From positions 1 to 64,000 of the forward strand of contig JBCCBV010000019.1 of the NCBI GenBank assembly GCA_039033855.1: a DNA stretch of 64,000 nt, read 5' to 3'. The notes below the pieces were generated by a model. That model did no database searches, was not told the origin of the DNA, and saw only the letters and a program-made list of their open reading frames with translations. Both the position numbers and the translations under genes were made by a program. The stretch is from JBCCBV01 sp039033855. Its GTDB lineage: Bacteria > Planctomycetota > Phycisphaerae > Phycisphaerales > Phycisphaeraceae. Positions 61,969 to 64,000 of the stretch are shown here, in pieces (position 1 is the stretch's first letter; each line of letters begins with the position of its first letter).

Positions 61969-63432
61969 ATGGCGCGATGGTTGTCTCCATGGGTCCGGTT
62001 CCGGGGGGCCGCGGCCCGCTTCGGCGAGCTGCCGGGGCTGCTGCGCGAAACGCCGGACCTGTCCACCGACGCCGGGCGGTCGCGCGACCGCTACCGCAAG
62101 GCCGCGTTCAGCTCTGCGGCCTCGCTGTTGTCGTGGGGCCTGCAGATCGTCCTGTCGCTGGTCACCATCCCGCTGACCATCCGCTACCTGGGCGAAAGCC
62201 GGTACGGGCTGTGGATCACCATTACCGCGGCGATCGGCTTCTTGCCCTTCGCCGACCTGGGCATCGGCACCGGGCTGCAGAACAAGCTCGCCGAGTGCCA
62301 CGGCAAGGACGACCGAACCCGCCCGCGCCAACTCGTCACCACCGCGCTCGCCACGCTGACCGGGTTCTGTTTGTTGCTGATCGCCATGGCGTTCTTCCTG
62401 GCGCCGCACCTGCCGCTGGACCAGTGGATCAAGATCGAGAACGACCCCGTCGCCCAGCAGGAGCTGCTGCCGACCTTTCAAGCGGTCATGCTGGCGCTCG
62501 CGCTCGGCTTCCCCATGGGCGCGGTTCGGCGGATGTGCAACAGCCAGCAGATCGGCTACCTGGCGCACTTCTGGATGGCCAGCGGACGCTTCTTGTCGCT
62601 GGTTCTGTTGCTGGTGGTCATCTACTTCAATGCGTCGCTGCCCGTACTGGTGCTGGCGATGATGGCGCCGCCGTTGCTGATGATGGGCCTGGGCGCCGGC
62701 GTCACGCTGTGGCGCACGCGTCCGTGGCTGCGCCCGGCGTGGAACGGCTTCCGCTTGGGCGCGCTCGCGGCCGTGCTCCATGTCGGCACGCGGGCGCTGG
62801 TGGTCGAGGTGGGTTGGTTGATCGTGCTGACCGCCGCGCCGCCTTTGTTGCTGGCCAACCGGTTCGACGTGTCCGAGGCCACGCCCTACGGCACGACGCA
62901 CCGGCTCATCGCCATCAGCGGGTTGATTCTGGCGACGGTCACGCAATCGCTCTGGCCGGCGTACACCGAGGCGATTGCGCGGGGCGACGCCGCCTGGGCC
63001 CGGCGGACCCTCGGCCGGACGCTCAAGCTCAGCCTGGTGGTCCAGTGCGCGGTGTTCCTGGCCGTGCTGCTGTTGGGCAAGCCGGTCATCCGGCTCTGGG
63101 CCACCGAGGTCGCCGAGCCCACCTGGGGCATGCTGCTGGCGATCAACGGGTTCTTTCTGGTCGCGGCCGTGGACGCCTGCTTCTACACGATGCTCATGGC
63201 CATGAGCCGGTTCCGGGCGATGATCCTGGGCCTGGTTCTGTTCGGCGGGCCGGCGGTGGGTCTGGCGTTTGTCTTCGCCGACACCCTGGGCCCGGCCGGC
63301 ATCGCGGCGGTGGTGCTGCTGGGCGGGCAGGGCGGCCGGTTCCTGCTGTCGGCCCTGGACGTCCGGCGAGCCCTGCGCGACCCCGCGCTGTTCCCTGCCG
63401 GTTCCCTGCCCTCATCGCAGGCGCCACGCTAA
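61969..63432 (+). CDS. polysaccharide flippase (Wzx/MATE-like)
   Basis: A 487-residue membrane protein with about twelve to fourteen spans, starting around KAAFSSAASLLSWGLQIVLS and VTIPLTIRYLGESRYGLWIT, the typical opening of polysaccharide biosynthesis (PST/RfbX) flippases, with FADLGIGTGLQNKL next. Such proteins flip lipid-linked repeat units across the inner membrane. The ATG at 61969 is chosen; earlier in-frame ATGs add a non-homologous Arg-rich leader. With the following epimerase gene and the sugar transferases earlier in the window it fits an exopolysaccharide pathway. Confidence 0.87.
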   Translation: MARWLSPWVRFRGAAARFGELPGLLRETPDLSTDAGRSRDRYRKAAFSSAASLLSWGLQIVLSLVTIPLTIRYLGESRYGLWITITAAIGFLPFADLGIGTGLQNKLAECHGKDDRTRPRQLVTTALATLTGFCLLLIAMAFFLAPHLPLDQWIKIENDPVAQQELLPTFQAVMLALALGFPMGAVRRMCNSQQIGYLAHFWMASGRFLSLVLLLVVIYFNASLPVLVLAMMAPPLLMMGLGAGVTLWRTRPWLRPAWNGFRLGALAAVLHVGTRALVVEVGWLIVLTAAPPLLLANRFDVSEATPYGTTHRLIAISGLILATVTQSLWPAYTEAIARGDAAWARRTLGRTLKLSLVVQCAVFLAVLLLGKPVIRLWATEVAEPTWGMLLAINGFFLVAAVDACFYTMLMAMSRFRAMILGLVLFGGPAVGLAFVFADTLGPAGIAAVVLLGGQGGRFLLSALDVRRALRDPALFPAGSLPSSQAPR

Positions 63433-63546
63433 GCTGTCCGCCCGATTCGGCCGACCTCCAACCATAGCCGGCCTGTGCGCCCGTTCCGGGAGCCCGTACC
63501 CGCTGCTTCGCGACCGATAACCGCCCCGGCGACCGGAACCCACCCC

Positions 63547-64000
63547 ATGCCAGGCTCCCCCGGAAACCCCGGAAATCCCGGAACCGTCAACGTCATCCTC
63601 GGAGGCCAGGGCCTGCTCGGCTCGGCCCTGCAGCGCAAGCTCCAGGAACGCGGCGAAGACACCGTCGTCTACGACCTGAAAGACGACTACGACCTGCGCT
63701 TCCAGAACCCGCCGGCGCCCGAAGACGGCCGCGAGGCCTTCTACTGGTTCCTCGCCTGGGACGTCGGCGGCGCCAAATACATCACCGGCCCCGAAAGCCA
63801 GATGCGCATCCTCACCGGCAACCTCCGGCTGATGGAACGCGTCTTCGGCTGGCTGCACGAGCGCAAAGCACGCTTCACCTTCGTCAGCACCCAGATGATC
63901 GGCTACCCCAACGCCTACGGCATCACGAAGCTGGTCGGCGAATATTGGTCCAGCCTCGCCGGCGACGACCCGCTGGTCGCCCGGCTTTGGAACTGCTACG
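63547..64000 (+). CDS. NAD-dependent epimerase/dehydratase family protein (5' part; cut by window end)
   Basis: The first 151 residues are present and no stop occurs before the edge. After MPGSPGNPGNPG, encoded by a CCCCGGAA-type tract, comes the Rossmann motif VNVILGGQGLLGSALQRKL, then YDLRFQN, an insert with WFLAWDVGGAKY, FTFVSTQMIG, and the catalytic Y-x-x-x-K in NAYGITKLVGE. This is an extended SDR (NAD-dependent sugar epimerase/dehydratase). Substrate unknown. It is downstream of the flippase, in the same direction, about 115 bases away. Confidence 0.85.
   Translation, partial: MPGSPGNPGNPGTVNVILGGQGLLGSALQRKLQERGEDTVVYDLKDDYDLRFQNPPAPEDGREAFYWFLAWDVGGAKYITGPESQMRILTGNLRLMERVFGWLHERKARFTFVSTQMIGYPNAYGITKLVGEYWSSLAGDDPLVARLWNCY

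Overview
The window reads as a chromosomal segment of a very high-GC planctomycete, most likely of the Phycisphaerae type. This is inferred from gene content, not from a marker gene: two PEP-CTERM surface proteins with dockerin-like repeats, an exosortase-associated sugar transferase, a long MoxR/DUF58/BatA/vWA operon, a secreted protein ending in an H-X9-DG pseudopilin head, and several families of short palindromic intergenic repeats. No rRNA, tRNA, CRISPR array, integrase or transposase was found.

Layout. 0.2-4 kb: methyltransferase, GT87-like membrane glycosyltransferase and a HAD-UbiA fusion likely to act on polyprenyl-phosphate sugars. 4-5.4 kb: a 60-bp tandem repeat, a small exported protein and a ParE-type toxin-antitoxin pair. 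5.4-11.5 kb (minus strand): a four-gene, translationally coupled operon for a 2-oxoacid dehydrogenase complex (fused E1, E2, E3) with an embedded phosphopantetheinyl transferase. 11.9-17.5 kb: PEP-CTERM protein, acetyltransferase, glycosyltransferases and YebC. 17.8-31.2 kb: housekeeping genes polX, a CPA2 antiporter, a beta-barrel protein, an oxidoreductase, pgk, ygfZ-like, a cyclophilin, dnaA with a candidate oriC at about 29.65-30.06 kb, and mutM.

31.2-47.7 kb: two small genes, then a long plus-strand operon. It holds a MoxR AAA+ ATPase, a DUF58 protein, two large membrane vWA-type proteins, a giant coiled-coil membrane protein, a proline-rich exported protein, a secreted alpha/alpha-toroid protein and a further secreted protein. 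It looks like an envelope-directed MoxR-vWA chaperone or assembly machine. 47.8-57.3 kb: polyphosphate kinase with a histone-H1-like tail, a dodecin-like protein, a thioredoxin-fold protein, a TauE/SafE permease, two secreted proteins and an ankyrin protein. 57.3-64 kb: a eukaryote-type (GT3) glycogen synthase, a secreted membrane protein, a second PEP-CTERM protein, a Wzx-like flippase and an NAD-dependent epimerase cut by the right edge.

Two sequence-level features run through the whole window. Tracts built from CCCCGGAA-like units occur in both spacers and genes, where they encode Gly/Pro/Ser linkers and carry homopolymers of 7-9 G or C. At least five families of short palindromic repeats also occur, one of which appears inside mutM. 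An AT-rich word TTCTYRAGAA also recurs, several times in the first codons of exported proteins in the vWA operon.
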